Assembly (NCBI RefSeq): GCF_016714285.1
Contig: NZ_JADJNN010000013.1
Coordinates: 221,307-285,306, forward strand
Source of the DNA: Nannocystis sp.
Lineage (GTDB): Bacteria; Myxococcota_A; Polyangia; Nannocystales; Nannocystaceae
Direction of reading: 5' to 3'
Length of the DNA stretch: 64,000 nucleotides
Shown here: one piece after another, positions 29,418-38,943 of the stretch
Numbering within the stretch: position 1 is the stretch's first letter
Layout of the letters: each line of letters begins with the position of its first letter
The notes under the pieces: model-generated
Seen by the model: only the letters and a program-made list of their open reading frames with translations
The model's database searches: none
What the model was told of the DNA's origin: nothing
Position numbers and translations under genes: made by a program

Positions 29418-30644
29418 CTACTCCGCCTGGATATACAGCGAGAACGGAAAGTCCCCCTGCCCCCCCGCGAACATCGCGTCCGGCACGTCGATCACGAACT
29501 CATGCTTCCCGGCCTTGAACGCCCCGAGCGGGACGATGCGCGTGTCGATCACGTCACCCGGGCACCAGTTGCTAAACGACTGCCACTCCTCGTCCGTCAT
29601 CGGCACCTGGCCGTAGATGCCGTTGCCCTGCGTATTGTAGACGCGGAACGGCTCGCAGCTCATGCGCCCGGGCTTGTACTGCAGCGCCAGCTTGCCGTCG
29701 ACGTACACGTTGTGCTGGCGGCGGATGTACTCCTCGCCGCCCTGGTTGGCGCCGTGGTTCGACGTGATCAGCACCAGCTGGAAGTTCTTGGTGTCGGCCG
29801 GCAGCTCGAAGGGGACCGTCTTGCGGGTCGTCCCGACCATGTCGCTGGCGCCGTCGGCGTAATTGTTGAACGACTCGCTGATCGCCAGCGGCAGCAATAC
29901 GCTAAACTCCTCGGCCGCGTGGCTGCTGTCCGTGTACAGCAGCAGGGTGCCGAGCTGGGTGTCGTTGCGGTCGGCGCAGCCCGCCACCTCGGTGTTCGCC
30001 GCGTAGGGCACCCCGAAGATGCTGAGCTCGAACCAAAAGTCATACTTGGCGAGCAGCGCCTCGTCCTTCAAGATCGGCACCACATTGTCGGCTTGCCACT
30101 GATACGGCACCGTCTTGGGGTCCTTGTTCATGTTCATGAACGGGGTGATGAAGCGCGCCAGCTCCAGGCGCTGCACCTCCGCGGGGACGTAGGTCGCCGC
30201 CCCCTTGGGCACCAGCGCCAGGTTGACCGAGCCGATCCGGTCGTAGTTGTCGCACAGCGCCCCGACGATGACGCCGATCTGCAGCGTCTTCTGGATCGCC
30301 GCCAATTGCTCGTCCGAGAATTTGGTCGCGACCAGCGCGTTCGTGTGCCGGATGACACCGGCCGGCACCGGCTCGTCGACGAGCCCGGCGTAGCCGTCGT
30401 AGAACACGATCTTGTCGAGCACCGTGAGCGTCTGGGGCTCGGGGTCAGGCACCTCACCGGTGCTCTCGCCGCCCGTGGTCGGCACCTCACCCCCGCTCGA
30501 GCCGCCCGTCGTCCCGTCGCCGCTCGAACCCTCGCTGGTGGCCGGACCGCCGCTCGAGCCGCCCGTGGTCTCGCCGCCGGAGCTCCCGCAGGCGACACAC
30601 AGCGTCCACAGACAGACCCCCGGAAACAGCGTCGCGAACCTCAT
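29418..30644 (-). CDS. PNGase F-like lipoprotein (peptide-N-glycosidase family)
   Basis: About 408 residues from the Met of MRFATLFPGVCLWTLCVACG, a lipobox signal; a GTG at 30671 is an alternative start directly after the upstream stop. A Gly/Ser/Thr/Glu linker of about 50 residues follows. The catalytic part resembles the two-domain fold of peptide-N4-(N-acetyl-beta-glucosaminyl)asparagine amidase F. The C-terminal block TSNHGANQGGEEYIRRQHNV with VYVDGKLAL, and SNWCPGDVIDTRIVPLG, matches the family pattern (HG...GEE..R.H.VYVDG, NWCPG). Such enzymes strip N-glycans from glycoproteins. It lies between a metalloprotease-like gene and a zinc-ribbon gene on the same strand. Family membership is a motif judgement. 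Confidence 0.72.
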   Translation of the reverse strand: MRFATLFPGVCLWTLCVACGSSGGETTGGSSGGPATSEGSSGDGTTGGSSGGEVPTTGGESTGEVPDPEPQTLTVLDKIVFYDGYAGLVDEPVPAGVIRHTNALVATKFSDEQLAAIQKTLQIGVIVGALCDNYDRIGSVNLALVPKGAATYVPAEVQRLELARFITPFMNMNKDPKTVPYQWQADNVVPILKDEALLAKYDFWFELSIFGVPYAANTEVAGCADRNDTQLGTLLLYTDSSHAAEEFSVLLPLAISESFNNYADGASDMVGTTRKTVPFELPADTKNFQLVLITSNHGANQGGEEYIRRQHNVYVDGKLALQYKPGRMSCEPFRVYNTQGNGIYGQVPMTDEEWQSFSNWCPGDVIDTRIVPLGAFKAGKHEFVIDVPDAMFAGGQGDFPFSLYIQAE

Positions 30645-30671
30645 GACCCACGGTACCAGATCCGCACTCAC

Positions 30672-31889
30672 TCACGACAGGTACCTGCGGCGAGCGATCG
30701 CCTCCGCAGCGTCGAGGCGCTGGTCGGGATGCTTGATCGTTCCGGCGACCGTACCCTCACAACCCGGGCAGCACTCCAGCCCCGGTGCGAGCAAGGCCTT
30801 GCAGTCCGGGTCAGCGCAGAAGTCCGCGCACACGCGGCGGCCAGCCAGCCCCGCCGTGACCACACCCGCTGCCGCCACGACGTAGATCAGCGTCGACAGC
30901 CCCGACAGCGCGCCGAGCACGGGCGCCACGGCCAGGCTCGCCAGCGCCGCCAGGCCGGCGTAGCGCAGCGTCCGGCGCCGCTCGATGCGAAACACCGGGC
31001 GCCCGAAGTTGACGCCCCGGTGCACGAGCACCGGCGCCTCCGCGGGCAGCGCATTGCCCTCATCCTCGCCGAGCGGCGCGCACAGGTGGCGCAGGTCCGG
31101 CCCCTCCGGCCAGGTCGCGCTGGCCGACACCCCGAGCCGGGTCGCGAGGTCCGGGAGCTCGCGCTCGACACACCTGCACGCGTGCTCGAAGAAGCCGCGT
31201 TGATTCGCCTCGAGCAGGCGGCCGAGGGCCCGCTGCTGCTCGTCCGCGAGGCCGCGCGCGCGCGCCTGCACGGCCAACAGGAAGCTCAGCGCCTGCGGTG
31301 GCAGGTAGCCGAGGCTCTGGTGCGACCAGCTGTGCACGCCGATGCCGCCCGCCGACCGGTGCCGCGAGCTGGCGTTGGTCGTCAGCACCCCGAAGCCGAG
31401 CAGCACCGTCGTCAGGTCCGTGAGCCGCTCCTCGACCTCGCGGTCCTCGACCTCGACGGCGTGGACCCGACGAAACACGTGGGCGACCTCGTGGGCCATC
31501 GCCGCGGTCACGCCCAGCGGGTCGCCGAGCTGACCGACCTCCGCGCCGAAGCTGCACACGCCGTCCTCGATGCCAGCGAACCACGCCGCCGCCCCGTGGT
31601 GACGCTCGCCCGCCGGGCGCCCGTAGCTGTCGAGCACGACGTCGCGGTCGCCGTGAAACAGGCTGACCTGCACACCCAGGCGCTCGAGCCCGGCGTAACG
31701 CAGCAGGCGACGCGCCAGGCGGCGGACCCCGCCCGCGTCCGCGCTCCAGCGGTCGGGGAACCACTCCGGCGTCGGCTCGAGGATCGGCGCGCTCATCAGC
31801 CGCTCCCACCCGACCGCCGCCATCAGCGTCGCCAGCTCGTCGATCAGCCAGCCACGCTCCTCCGGCGTCGGGATCATCGCCACGCTCAT
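30672..31889 (-). CDS. Membrane protein with HExxH zincin motif
   Basis: A 405-residue protein. AMAHEVAHVFRRVH carries the HExxH zinc motif, and the downstream EERLTDL supplies a plausible third ligand as in gluzincins. A region of two hydrophobic segments (YAGLAALASLAVAPVLGAL and a second near LIYVVAAAGVVTAG) is followed by a Cys-rich tail (CADFCADPDCK, CCPGC) that could bind another metal. There is no signal peptide. It starts seven bases after the stop of the subtilase gene. A membrane metallopeptidase is likely but no named family fits. Confidence 0.7.
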   Translation of the reverse strand: MSVAMIPTPEERGWLIDELATLMAAVGWERLMSAPILEPTPEWFPDRWSADAGGVRRLARRLLRYAGLERLGVQVSLFHGDRDVVLDSYGRPAGERHHGAAAWFAGIEDGVCSFGAEVGQLGDPLGVTAAMAHEVAHVFRRVHAVEVEDREVEERLTDLTTVLLGFGVLTTNASSRHRSAGGIGVHSWSHQSLGYLPPQALSFLLAVQARARGLADEQQRALGRLLEANQRGFFEHACRCVERELPDLATRLGVSASATWPEGPDLRHLCAPLGEDEGNALPAEAPVLVHRGVNFGRPVFRIERRRTLRYAGLAALASLAVAPVLGALSGLSTLIYVVAAAGVVTAGLAGRRVCADFCADPDCKALLAPGLECCPGCEGTVAGTIKHPDQRLDAAEAIARRRYLS

Positions 31890-31896
31890 GCGACCG

Positions 31897-34800
31897 TCAC
31901 GCCCCGTCCTTGCAGCACAGCACCCCGCGCAGCGGCGAGCTCGCTACCTGTCCGCAGGCCACACCGGCGCGCGGCAGCCGGGTCGCCGAGGGCCCGCACT
32001 CGACCGGCCCGAAGCCGCACATGCTGCCGCAGCAGACCGTGTCCGAACATGTTCCTTCGGACATGCACGTGAGGCCGTCCGTCGGCTCGCCGCAAGGGTC
32101 CTCGCCGACGCACGCGGAGGCGCCCGCGAGGAACTGACCCGGACCCGCGTGGGTGCAGGCGACCAGGTCGAGCGCCCGCAGCTCGCCCGCCGCGGCGCAC
32201 AGGTGCCAGCCCTCCGCGCAGGCGTCGGCCGGCGCCGCGCAGGGTCCCACGCCATCTCCGCAGGTGGCCCCGCTGCGCGGCGAGACCAGGCTCGGCGCGT
32301 CGGCCCACGCGGCGATGCAGCCGGCGATCGCGGGGAAGCGACCCGCGTCGTGGAAGGCCTCGCGCGTCCCGTCGGCGCAGCCGGCCACCGCCTTCTCCAT
32401 CGGCCGCGCGTGGCTGAGCTCGAAGACCCCCTCGCCGAAGCTGACCGGCTCGCGCACCAGGCCGCTGTCGAGCGTGTTGACCTCGATGTTGTCGAGGGCC
32501 CACTGCCCGCGACCGACGCCCCGCGCCAGCCAGTGCACCAGCAAGAACCCGTCGCTGTGGTGAAACAGCGCCCGGTGGCGATACACCGCGTCGCGGCGCG
32601 CGAGCCCGGTGGCATCCCGCGCCAGCACCCCCGTCCCCGCGGGATAGTCCGCCTGCGGATAGGTCCCGGGGAACGACTGGCGCCCGGCCCCCAGCGAGTA
32701 GCTCGCCCGCGCGATCGGCCGGAAGGTCTCGACCGCCTCGACCACCGCCGTGTCGGGCCAGTCGCCGAGCAGCACCACGTCGAAGGACAGCTCGATCATG
32801 TCGTGCGGCGGCAAGTCGGAGAGCGTGAGCATCGGCGCCTCCTTGAGCTCGCCGACCTCGCCGAGCGGCCCGAACACGCTGGTCGCCGCGAACCCGGCCG
32901 AGCCCGGCGCGCGGCTGATCGGCGGGTTCAAGATGCTCATCGGATCCTTCGCGTACACGAAGTTCGTCGGCTTCGACTCGAAGTCGATCCGCGCGTGCAC
33001 CGGCCGGAACGCCGCCTTCGGATCGCGCACCTGTCCGAAAGACCAGACAGCGTCCTCCTTCCCGGTGCGCGCGAGGTCGAGGATGCACGCCTCGAGCAGG
33101 CTCGCCTCGCGGATCCCCGCGGCGACGCAGCGGGCGTGCGCCGCCGCGTACACGTCCGGCGCGAGGTCGGCGATCGTCACCACACCGCGCGGGAAGGTCC
33201 GGTCGGTATAGCTGTCCGGGCCCTCCCCCGGCCCGTAGTCGAACAGCGAGCCGGCCCGGTCGACCCGCCAGCTCTCGCCGTAGCTGCGGTACAGCTCGAG
33301 GAAGCTGGGCTGCCTGTAGACCACCCCGTCGCGGCCGACGAGGTCGTCGCTGGTGTCGCCGTTCGGCGCCGGCCCGAACAGCCCGCCGTGCTCGCGGCCC
33401 GGTCGCGGCGCGAGCGCGAGGAACACGTCGACCCAGTCGTCGCGCACGATCAGGTCGACCACGTCGCCCGCGGGCCAGCGCACCGCGACCTGCGGCCCCG
33501 CCACGGTCACGCGCCCCCCGGCCAGCGCGCGCTCGCCGGTCACGACGGTCTCCTGACCATTGAGCCAGATCGTCCCCGGCGCCCCGCGCCGCACCGCCAC
33601 GCGGTCCGTCCCGACCCGCGCCGCGACCACGGTGTGCATGCTGACCCCGTCGCCGAGCCACGGCTCCATCCGCGCCTGCACCTCGACCTCGCCGTCGCGA
33701 AACAACGTATATTCGCCGGCGCCCTGGAAATCGTAGGCGAGGCCGTCGAAGGTGATCATATGCGGGTCGCCGACGCCCGAGGCCCGCGCCCCGGACCCCG
33801 ACCCGCCGCCGCCGAGGACGATCGCCCCGGCGTCCCCGCCCGGAGCCGCCTCGGGATTGCTGTGCCTGACCCCCGGCCCCTCGTCGTCACAATCCACGCT
33901 GGTCCACGGCTCGAGGATCGATATCTCCGGATCGTGCGACTCCCACGCGCAGGGATTGAGCACCAAGGTGCGGTCCTCGGCGACCGCGAGGTCATCAAAG
34001 CGCGCCGTGTACACCCGCCCGACCGGATTCCCCGCGACCGTCGCCTGCACCGTGAGCTCCGGGTCGCGCGTGGCCGCCGTCGTCAGCAGCTTCGGCTCGC
34101 GCCCGAGCTGGCGGTCGACGATCGCCGCGTGGTGGACCGCGCCGCCGTTGCGGTCGCGCCCGCCCAGCGTGACGCGCAGGCCGTCGACGCCGGCCTGGGT
34201 GGTCGCGGCCTGGACGATGAACGCCCGCCCCTCGATCTTCAGGTCCGCCGAATACAGCAGGTCCCCGAGCTCCGCCGCCGCGTAGGGCTGCAGGCCGCCG
34301 CCGTCCCACCGCAACTGGAAGGCCGCGAGCGCGTCGTCATCGACGTCGCGGCCGACCAGCGCGGCCCGCGAGTAGGGCTCGATCGGCGCCTCGAAGGCGC
34401 CGTCCCCGTTGAGGTCGCACGCAGCGATCACCCGCGGACACACGATCGTCCCGCCCGGCCGCGTCAGCCACCACATATCGCGGAACGCCCGCAGGTCCGC
34501 CATGTCGACCGACACCCGCTCCCAGCTCCGCGGCCCCGGCCGATTGGTGAGCACCCGCGAGAACCCGTCCTCGCTGCCGTCGTCGAGGTCCGCCAGCAGC
34601 TTGGCCCCGGGCACCAGGCCCCCGGTCGGTAGCTTGACCTGCATCGCCTCGACCGCGCGTCGGAGATTGAGCACCGGCCGCGTCGCCACCGCGCCCGACA
34701 CCGGGTCCGTCACCGCGACCTGGTTGGTCGTCAACAATCGCCGCAGTTCGGTGTTCGACAGGTCGGGGTTGAGCGCCAGCAGGAAGCTCGCCGCCCCCGC

Positions 34801-36168
34801 GGTGATCGGGGTCGAGAACGAGGTGCCGGTCTGCGAGACCGTCGACCCGGCGCCGCGCAGCGACCCGATCGCCACGCCCGGCCCGAGCATGTGCGCGTCG
34901 CGGTTGCTGCCCACGAACTCCGTCAGCGGGGCCGTCGTGGTCGGGACCTGCGCGTGCGAGCCGACCACGATCACGTTCGGGTCCCCCTGCGCCAGCCCGG
35001 CGTTCGCGCCCGGGCTCGACAGCGCCGCCGGGAACGGCCCCCAGCCCGCCGAGTCGTTGCCCGCCGAGACGATGAACAGCACTGGCCGACGGCGATTCAC
35101 GCGGGCCGTCAGCTCCTTGAACGCGCGCCCGGACTCCTGGATCGACAGGCGGACGTCGACATCATCACAGCTCGAGCCCGGGCGCCGGCCGCTCGGGCGC
35201 GGGTCGCAGATGCGAACGATGCCCCGCAGCCGCTCGACCACGTTCGTGAAACTATTGTTATACCAGTTGAAGCCGAGCGACTGATTGACCACCCGGATCG
35301 CGCCGTCGGCGGCGAGCAGCTGCTCGACCGCCGCCGCGTACATCGACCCGGCGTTGGTGATATAGGTGACCGGCTCGCGATCCTGCGCCGTACGCCCGCG
35401 CGTCGCCGTGATCTGCACAAACGGCTGCGGGACCACACCGTCGATATACTGGCTGTTCCACTTCGCGCCGATGAGCCCGGCGACGAAGCTGCCGTGCCAG
35501 CCATCCTCGCCCTCGCCGAAGTTCCAGAAGGTCCAGAACTGGTCGGAGGACCCGCCCTCGCTCGGCGTGTAGTCCGACAGCGAGGTCATCACGCCCTGCA
35601 GATCCGGGTGGTTCTGAAAGCCGGTGTCGATCACCCCGACGTGCACGGTCCGCGGCGAACGCTCGTGGATCCACCGCAGCGCCGGGATCGCGTTCCAGGC
35701 CTGCCGCGCCCCGATCGCCGACAGCGCCCAGTTGCCCGGCGTGTCGAAGCCGGACCCGGGCGTGCGCGCCGGCGTGAAGTTCTCCCCCACCAGCAGATCG
35801 TGGGTCACGGCGCTCACGGCCGGGTGCCCCGCCAGCACGTCGTGGGCGTGCTGCAGCCCGTCCCAGCCGCTGCCCTCGGCGACCGCCACGAACGCCAGCC
35901 GCAGCTCCGGCGCGCTGCCGACGACCTCGGCCTTCGCCTCCGCCAGCGCGTCGGCGACCGCCGCCCCGTCGGCCTCCTCCGCGAAGAACACGATCAGGTG
36001 CCGCTTGCCCGTGGCGATCCCCAGCGCCGGGTTGACGTCGAAGTCATCCAGCCCGTACGCGGGCAGCGGCGCCGTGCCCAGCAGCTCGTCCACGCCGGGC
36101 GCCGGCTTGCACCCGACCAGCGACACCGTGGATAGCAGCCATGCGAGCGTGAAGCGACGTGCGTCCAT
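31897..36168 (-). CDS. Subtilisin-like (S8) serine protease lipoprotein with von Willebrand D domain
   Basis: A 1423-residue exported protease. The start at 36168 (MDARRFTLAW) gives a signal with lipobox LVGC (Cys20). The S8 domain has Asp181 in VIDTGFQNHPDL, His225 in DGWHGSFVAG, the oxyanion Asn371 in SAGND and Ser450 in GTSFSTP. A middle beta-rich part contains a calcium-loop-like DLNGDG (585-590). A VWD-type domain follows at about 798-970 (GVGDPHMITFDGLAYDFQGA), then a Cys-containing region, a beta sandwich and a Cys-rich tail of nearly 200 residues. The combination suggests a surface protease with adhesive modules. It heads a run of four minus-strand genes. Confidence 0.92.
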   Translation of the reverse strand: MDARRFTLAWLLSTVSLVGCKPAPGVDELLGTAPLPAYGLDDFDVNPALGIATGKRHLIVFFAEEADGAAVADALAEAKAEVVGSAPELRLAFVAVAEGSGWDGLQHAHDVLAGHPAVSAVTHDLLVGENFTPARTPGSGFDTPGNWALSAIGARQAWNAIPALRWIHERSPRTVHVGVIDTGFQNHPDLQGVMTSLSDYTPSEGGSSDQFWTFWNFGEGEDGWHGSFVAGLIGAKWNSQYIDGVVPQPFVQITATRGRTAQDREPVTYITNAGSMYAAAVEQLLAADGAIRVVNQSLGFNWYNNSFTNVVERLRGIVRICDPRPSGRRPGSSCDDVDVRLSIQESGRAFKELTARVNRRRPVLFIVSAGNDSAGWGPFPAALSSPGANAGLAQGDPNVIVVGSHAQVPTTTAPLTEFVGSNRDAHMLGPGVAIGSLRGAGSTVSQTGTSFSTPITAGAASFLLALNPDLSNTELRRLLTTNQVAVTDPVSGAVATRPVLNLRRAVEAMQVKLPTGGLVPGAKLLADLDDGSEDGFSRVLTNRPGPRSWERVSVDMADLRAFRDMWWLTRPGGTIVCPRVIAACDLNGDGAFEAPIEPYSRAALVGRDVDDDALAAFQLRWDGGGLQPYAAAELGDLLYSADLKIEGRAFIVQAATTQAGVDGLRVTLGGRDRNGGAVHHAAIVDRQLGREPKLLTTAATRDPELTVQATVAGNPVGRVYTARFDDLAVAEDRTLVLNPCAWESHDPEISILEPWTSVDCDDEGPGVRHSNPEAAPGGDAGAIVLGGGGSGSGARASGVGDPHMITFDGLAYDFQGAGEYTLFRDGEVEVQARMEPWLGDGVSMHTVVAARVGTDRVAVRRGAPGTIWLNGQETVVTGERALAGGRVTVAGPQVAVRWPAGDVVDLIVRDDWVDVFLALAPRPGREHGGLFGPAPNGDTSDDLVGRDGVVYRQPSFLELYRSYGESWRVDRAGSLFDYGPGEGPDSYTDRTFPRGVVTIADLAPDVYAAAHARCVAAGIREASLLEACILDLARTGKEDAVWSFGQVRDPKAAFRPVHARIDFESKPTNFVYAKDPMSILNPPISRAPGSAGFAATSVFGPLGEVGELKEAPMLTLSDLPPHDMIELSFDVVLLGDWPDTAVVEAVETFRPIARASYSLGAGRQSFPGTYPQADYPAGTGVLARDATGLARRDAVYRHRALFHHSDGFLLVHWLARGVGRGQWALDNIEVNTLDSGLVREPVSFGEGVFELSHARPMEKAVAGCADGTREAFHDAGRFPAIAGCIAAWADAPSLVSPRSGATCGDGVGPCAAPADACAEGWHLCAAAGELRALDLVACTHAGPGQFLAGASACVGEDPCGEPTDGLTCMSEGTCSDTVCCGSMCGFGPVECGPSATRLPRAGVACGQVASSPLRGVLCCKDGA

Positions 36169-36358
36169 CGCCTCGCAACCTATCACAGACCCGCCACCTC
36201 CCGCCCCCACCACCGATCACGCGCGACTGCGAGCCCAGGGCTCGCACGCACGGCCCCCAGGGGTCGCGGGCGGGCGCTGGACCTCAGCATCGCCGAGGCC
36301 TGGCCTCCGGAATCACGATTGGATCGCCACCCGCCCGCCAGGCAACATTGGGTCGTGT

Positions 36359-36375
36359 TGATGCCAATCGCATCA
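36359..36375. promoter_or_regulatory. Palindrome TGATGC-CAATC-GCATCA, possible operator
   Basis: Perfect six-base arms around five bases, lying 19 to 36 bases before the ATG of the DUF2938 gene, where a repressor or activator would act. A LysR-type regulator is encoded immediately downstream on the other strand, and LysR sites are often dyads of this size. The AGGAG ribosome site follows the palindrome. Confidence 0.5.
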
Positions 36376-36394
36376 GACGACCAGGAGCCTCACC

Positions 36395-36901
36395 ATGACG
36401 CAGACCCTCGAATTCCTGCTGCGCGCCGCGCTCATCGGCGTCGGCGCGACCCTGACAATGGACGGATGGGCGCTCCTGCTCCGGCAGTTCGGGGTCCCGT
36501 CCCTGAACTTCGCGCTCCTCGGCCGCTGGCTCGGCCACCTCCGGCACGGCCAGTGGATGCATGAGAAGATCACCCAGGCCGCGCCGATCCGCGGCGAGCT
36601 GCTGATCGGCTGGTGTGCACATTACGCGATCGGCATCAGCTTCGCGTTTCTCCTGCTCGCGACCTACGGCCTGAAGTGGGCGCGCACGCCGTCGTTGCTG
36701 CCCGCGCTCGTCATCGGGCTCGTGACGGTCGTGGCGCCGCTGCTCATCTTGCAGCCGGCCTTCGGCGCGGGGATCGCGTCCGCCAAGACCGCGACGCCGC
36801 TCTTCAACACCATGAAGAGCCTCGCCACCCACACGGTGTATGGCCTCGGCCTGTACCTCGCCGCGACAGCCACGGCCGCGCTCATCCCCGCAGGGAAGTG
36901 A
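36395..36901 (+). CDS. DUF2938 family membrane protein
   Basis: A 168-residue protein with four hydrophobic segments and the features of the DUF2938 family: an N-terminal GVGATLTMDGWALLLRQFGV, GRWLGHLRHGQW, then GWCAHYAIGISFAFLLLA and a C-terminal HTVYGLGLYLAA. The function of the family is unknown. AGGAG lies seven bases before the ATG. A LysR gene faces it from downstream, an arrangement that suggests regulation of one by the other. Confidence 0.82.
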   Translation: MTQTLEFLLRAALIGVGATLTMDGWALLLRQFGVPSLNFALLGRWLGHLRHGQWMHEKITQAAPIRGELLIGWCAHYAIGISFAFLLLATYGLKWARTPSLLPALVIGLVTVVAPLLILQPAFGAGIASAKTATPLFNTMKSLATHTVYGLGLYLAATATAALIPAGK

Positions 36902-36919
36902 GGCTCGCCGCCCCGCAAG

Positions 36920-37801
36920 CTACGCTGCGGCGCCCCCGCGCACGATCTCGGTCGCAGCCGCCAGTACGGGGTCCGACGCGCGGCTGGCCAGCTGCGCGAA
37001 CAGGACCCGCACCAGTCTCCGGGACTCACAGAGAAGCTCGACCTCTCCGCGGGCCTGGGCCGCCTTCGCGGTGCCCGCATGCAGCAGGCCGACGCCGATG
37101 CCTCCGGCGATCAGCGCCCGCGTGACATCCTCACGATCGACGCTGACGATCCGCCTCGGTCGGATCTGATGCAGCTCGAACAGGTCCTCCGCGGCCCGCC
37201 CACAACAGGCGCTCGATGTCGGGTAGACCCACGGCAGGTCGGCCAGCGCCGGCCAGTCCAGCGCCTCGGACGCGACCACGAGCCCCGGCGCCGCCGCGAG
37301 GTAGATCTTGAACCGCGACACCTCGATCGTCGCGAGCTCCGGGTCGGGCTCGTCGGCCTCGTTGTAGAAGCCGGCGTCCAAACTGCCGTTGCGGATACCA
37401 CCGAGGATATCGACCGAGTTGCCGTGCTTGAGCGCGACCTCCACGTCCGGGCAGCGCTCGGCGAGGCGCGTGAGCAGCCGGCCGATCGCCTCATGGTTCG
37501 AGTTGCTGCCGGCGCCCAGGCGGAGCTTGCCCACCAGACGCCCCTTCACCCGCGTGGCCTCGTCCATCAACGCCCGGTGGGCGGCGAGGGTCTGCTCCGC
37601 CTTGACGAGCAGGCGCTCGCCGTCGCGGGTCAAGCTCATCCCCCGAGACGTGCGCTCGAACAACGTGAGCCCCAGCGCGTCCTCGATCGCCTTGATATGG
37701 GCGCTCACCGCGGGCTGGCTCAGGTGCAGCAGCTCCGAGGCGCGGGTGATGCTGCCCTCACGGGCCACGGCGACGAGGGTCTTGAGCTGATAGATGTCCA
37801 T
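36920..37801 (-). CDS. LysR-family transcriptional regulator
   Basis: A 293-residue regulator. The N-terminal winged HTH is MDIYQLKTLVAVAREGSITR, then ASELLHLSQPAVSAHIKAIE and LGLTLFERTSRGMSLT. The C-terminal part is the periplasmic-binding-like effector domain (GKLRLGAGSNSNHEAIG, LDAGFYNEADEPDPEL). It converges with the DUF2938 gene, 18 bases away, and follows a lipoprotein gene by 29 bases. The effector is unknown. Confidence 0.93.
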   Translation of the reverse strand: MDIYQLKTLVAVAREGSITRASELLHLSQPAVSAHIKAIEDALGLTLFERTSRGMSLTRDGERLLVKAEQTLAAHRALMDEATRVKGRLVGKLRLGAGSNSNHEAIGRLLTRLAERCPDVEVALKHGNSVDILGGIRNGSLDAGFYNEADEPDPELATIEVSRFKIYLAAAPGLVVASEALDWPALADLPWVYPTSSACCGRAAEDLFELHQIRPRRIVSVDREDVTRALIAGGIGVGLLHAGTAKAAQARGEVELLCESRRLVRVLFAQLASRASDPVLAAATEIVRGGAAA

Positions 37802-37830
37802 TGCATGCTCCCGCGGTCAGCCCACGGCGC

Positions 37831-38943
37831 TCACGGCATCACACGACAATACCCGAGCGCCTCGAGCCCAGCCGGGGCCTGGCCCGGCTGGTAGAAGGGC
37901 TGACAGCTCAGCGCGTCGGGGCAGTCCGGGAGCCCCGTGTCACACAACGCCACGCAGCACCCGATCACCTCTGGATCGCAGTTCAGCGGCGCATTCGTCG
38001 AATTGGCGCAGACGAGCCCCGGATCGCACTCGTTGAACGCCGTACAGGGATCGTAGAGCGCGCCAGCGTCGCCCGATCCGTCGGCGACACAGATGAAATC
38101 CCCCCCGGCCGGCGCGCAGATCTCGGACGTCTCGCAGGCCGGCGCCAGCGGGTCACAGGGTGTCGCGCACACGGCGATCGGCTCGGTGATGAAGTCATTG
38201 GTGACCGCGATCTCGACGCACAGCGCGCACGCCTCCGAATCCGACAGCCCGCACTGCGGCTGGCAGGTCCCCTCCAGCGTGTCCGGGTCGAGCGGCCAGC
38301 AGATCCCGCCCGGCGCGCAGCTGTCCCACGACCACTTGCCGTCGCCGACCTGCGCGCACGGCTCACCGATCGCGGCGCCCGGGGCGGGCGTCGGCACGCA
38401 GTGATTGATCGGCGACTCCTCCCCGAGGTTGATCGGCTTGCACGCGGTCCCCGGGAGCTTGCACGTCTTCTGGCTGGAACAATCGTAGCCACAATCGTAT
38501 GCATTCACCGCACATTCACCAGGCCGCGCACAGTTGTAATTACCACACAAGTCCGCGCATTCGGCCGCGCATAGGTCGCCCGAAGTGCACCCCTCCGGGA
38601 TCGGCCGGCACGACAGCTCCACCGTGCACGTGTCCCCGCCGAACATCTCGAGGCACAGCTCGCCCGGCTCGCAGTCCAGACTGCCGATGAAGTTGCCACC
38701 CTCCCCACAATGGACCGGCCCCGGCAGGTCCGGCGCCGTGGTCCCGGACGTCGACGACGTCGCCGGGCTCGTCGTCGATGAGGTCGGCGCCACGCCCGAC
38801 GCATCCCCCGACGAGGTGTCCCCCGGCGCCGTCGTGCCACCGCTGCTCGCGGTGAGGGTGGTACTCGTCGACTCCCCGGGCGGGCACCCGAGCCCGAGCG
38901 AGGCCGCAAGCAACGACAGGATGAGCCACGTGTCGGTCGGCAT
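37831..38943 (-). CDS. Cys-rich lipoprotein with Ser/Thr/Gly linker
   Basis: A 370-residue lipoprotein, MPTDTWLILSLLAASLGLGC, with a long Thr/Ser/Gly/Ala linker and then an almost wholly Cys-rich mature domain. Cys pairs recur at short intervals (CAAECADLCGNYNCARPGEC, CCVALCDTGLPDC), so several small disulphide-bonded modules are likely. It belongs to the broad class of myxobacterial surface Cys-rich lipoproteins with no known activity. Its start codon lies in the first copy of a 51-base direct repeat whose second copy is 111 bases upstream. Confidence 0.82.
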   Translation of the reverse strand: MPTDTWLILSLLAASLGLGCPPGESTSTTLTASSGGTTAPGDTSSGDASGVAPTSSTTSPATSSTSGTTAPDLPGPVHCGEGGNFIGSLDCEPGELCLEMFGGDTCTVELSCRPIPEGCTSGDLCAAECADLCGNYNCARPGECAVNAYDCGYDCSSQKTCKLPGTACKPINLGEESPINHCVPTPAPGAAIGEPCAQVGDGKWSWDSCAPGGICWPLDPDTLEGTCQPQCGLSDSEACALCVEIAVTNDFITEPIAVCATPCDPLAPACETSEICAPAGGDFICVADGSGDAGALYDPCTAFNECDPGLVCANSTNAPLNCDPEVIGCCVALCDTGLPDCPDALSCQPFYQPGQAPAGLEALGYCRVMP

